Shown: piece after piece, positions 5,646 through 6,255 of the stretch
Layout: the number at the start of each line of letters is the position of its first letter
Position numbering within the stretch: the first letter of the stretch is position 1
DNA from: Deltaproteobacteria bacterium
GTDB taxonomy: Bacteria > Desulfobacterota > DSM-4660 > Desulfatiglandales > HGW-15
Direction of reading: 5' to 3'
Length of the DNA: 6,255 bases
Assembly (NCBI GenBank): GCA_016929815.1
Contig: JAFGIC010000293.1
Coordinates: 1-6,255, forward strand
The notes under the pieces: generated by a model
Databases searched by the model: none
The model's input: the letters and a program-made list of their open reading frames with translations, nothing else
What the model was told of the DNA's origin: nothing
Position numbers and translations under genes: made by a program

Positions 5646-6255
5646 TTATTGCCTAAAAAATCGGCCAATGGAGATAAACCCGCCCACAAGGCCTAACATC
5701 AGACTTAAAAGGACGATAAAAAAACAGCTCTGAGCGGACAGGAAATTAACATCTATAACCGGCAGACCAAAGACATCTATGGTCTTCATGGAAATGACGG
5801 AATAGCTCAAGATCAGGAGAAAAAGGGCGACTATGCCTCCTATAACGCCCTCTGCGGCACCTTCAATCAGAAAAGGAATCTTAACAAACCAGTCGGTAGC
5901 ACCCATAAGTTTATATATCTCAATCTCATCTCTTCGGGAATATATTGTCAATTTTATGGTATTGCTTATTATAAACAGAACAGCCATACAAAGCAGCGCG
6001 CCTATCGCAATCCCAGTTATCCTGAATATATCCATCATGCCCTCGAAACGCTCCGCCCATTGCTGGCTGTACTGCACCTCATCAATACCCTTAATCTTTT
6101 CCAGGGAACTCTTGACCGCTTTCGGATCAATAATATTGTCGCCTGCATCATTGAATATTATCTCGAAGGACTCCGGCAGAGAAATGCCTTCAAGCCCGTC
6201 AAGAAACCCTGCCTGCTCCGCGAGACCGGCCTTCAGGTTTATCATTGCCTGTTCC
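5646..6255 (-). CDS. ftsX: Cell division ABC-transporter-type permease FtsX, C-terminal part (5' end outside window)
   Basis: The frame is open to the right edge (upstream residues E-Q-A precede the Met at 6243-6245), so that Met is internal and about 200 of ~295 residues are present. FtsX pairs with the ATPase FtsE at the divisome and activates EnvC through its large periplasmic loop. Numbering from the Met: end of the periplasmic domain (~1-70, with LPESFEI at 23-29), a transmembrane segment ~76-99, the conserved cytoplasmic block NTIKLTIYSRRDEIEIYKLMGAT (95-117, described in part) and transmembrane segments ~126-150 and ~173-195. The C-terminus GRFFRQ is intact and ends in TAA. ftsE and the first membrane segment are expected just to the right. 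envC follows, 26 or 62 bp downstream depending on its start, an arrangement that supports a physical FtsEX-EnvC unit. Confidence 0.95.
   Translation of the reverse strand, partial: EQAMINLKAGLAEQAGFLDGLEGISLPESFEIIFNDAGDNIIDPKAVKSSLEKIKGIDEVQYSQQWAERFEGMMDIFRITGIAIGALLCMAVLFIISNTIKLTIYSRRDEIEIYKLMGATDWFVKIPFLIEGAAEGVIGGIVALFLLILSYSVISMKTIDVFGLPVIDVNFLSAQSCFFIVLLSLMLGLVGGFISIGRFFRQ

Noticed and set aside
6243..6245. ATG at 6245 as the start of ftsX
   Set aside because: The frame stays open to the window edge, the residues before it (E-Q-A) fit the FtsX family, and a protein starting here would lack the first membrane segment and most of the periplasmic loop.

Overview
The window is a stretch of bacterial chromosome in which every recognisable gene lies on the minus strand. 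Read in transcription order from high to low coordinates it contains: the C-terminal two thirds of ftsX (cut by the right edge), an envC-type murein hydrolase activator, a ctpA-type S41 carboxy-terminal processing protease, a YibQ-type divergent polysaccharide deacetylase, a DegT/DnrJ/EryC1/StrS-family PLP-dependent sugar aminotransferase, and then, after a 217-bp promoter region, the first ~320 nt of a 16S rRNA gene that runs off the left edge.

The likely source is a Gram-negative bacterium of the Desulfobacterota (former Deltaproteobacteria). This is inferred from two things: the order ftsX-envC-ctpA-yibQ, which I recall as typical of that group, and the V1/V2 part of the 16S, which resembles sulfate-reducer-like Deltaproteobacteria. 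No database search was possible, so the lineage is a moderate-confidence inference.

Region by region: 1-321 is 16S rRNA (5' domain). 322-538 holds an rRNA control region with two well-formed sigma-70-type promoters in tandem, each with a 17-bp spacer. A-tracts spaced one helical turn apart lie upstream of the first promoter, a 10-bp inverted repeat lies between the two promoters, and a boxA-like antitermination element sits in the leader. 539-6255 is a closely packed run of five genes with gaps of 11 to ~60 bp, consistent with one operon, possibly with an internal promoter before ctpA. No terminator is visible between the last protein gene and the rRNA promoters.

The protein genes fit an envelope and cell-division role. 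FtsX (with FtsE, presumably just outside the window) is an ABC-type membrane signal transducer. EnvC is the periplasmic coiled-coil/LytM partner that relays the signal to peptidoglycan amidases. CtpA-family proteases commonly trim or degrade cell-wall hydrolases and envelope proteins. YibQ-family proteins are envelope proteins of poorly defined carbohydrate-related function. The aminotransferase probably makes an amino sugar nucleotide for surface polysaccharide. I found no mobile element, CRISPR array, tRNA or obviously new defence or metabolic system. The more unusual signals are regulatory: the rRNA promoter architecture, read-through from the division operon, and the inverted repeat at the envC start.
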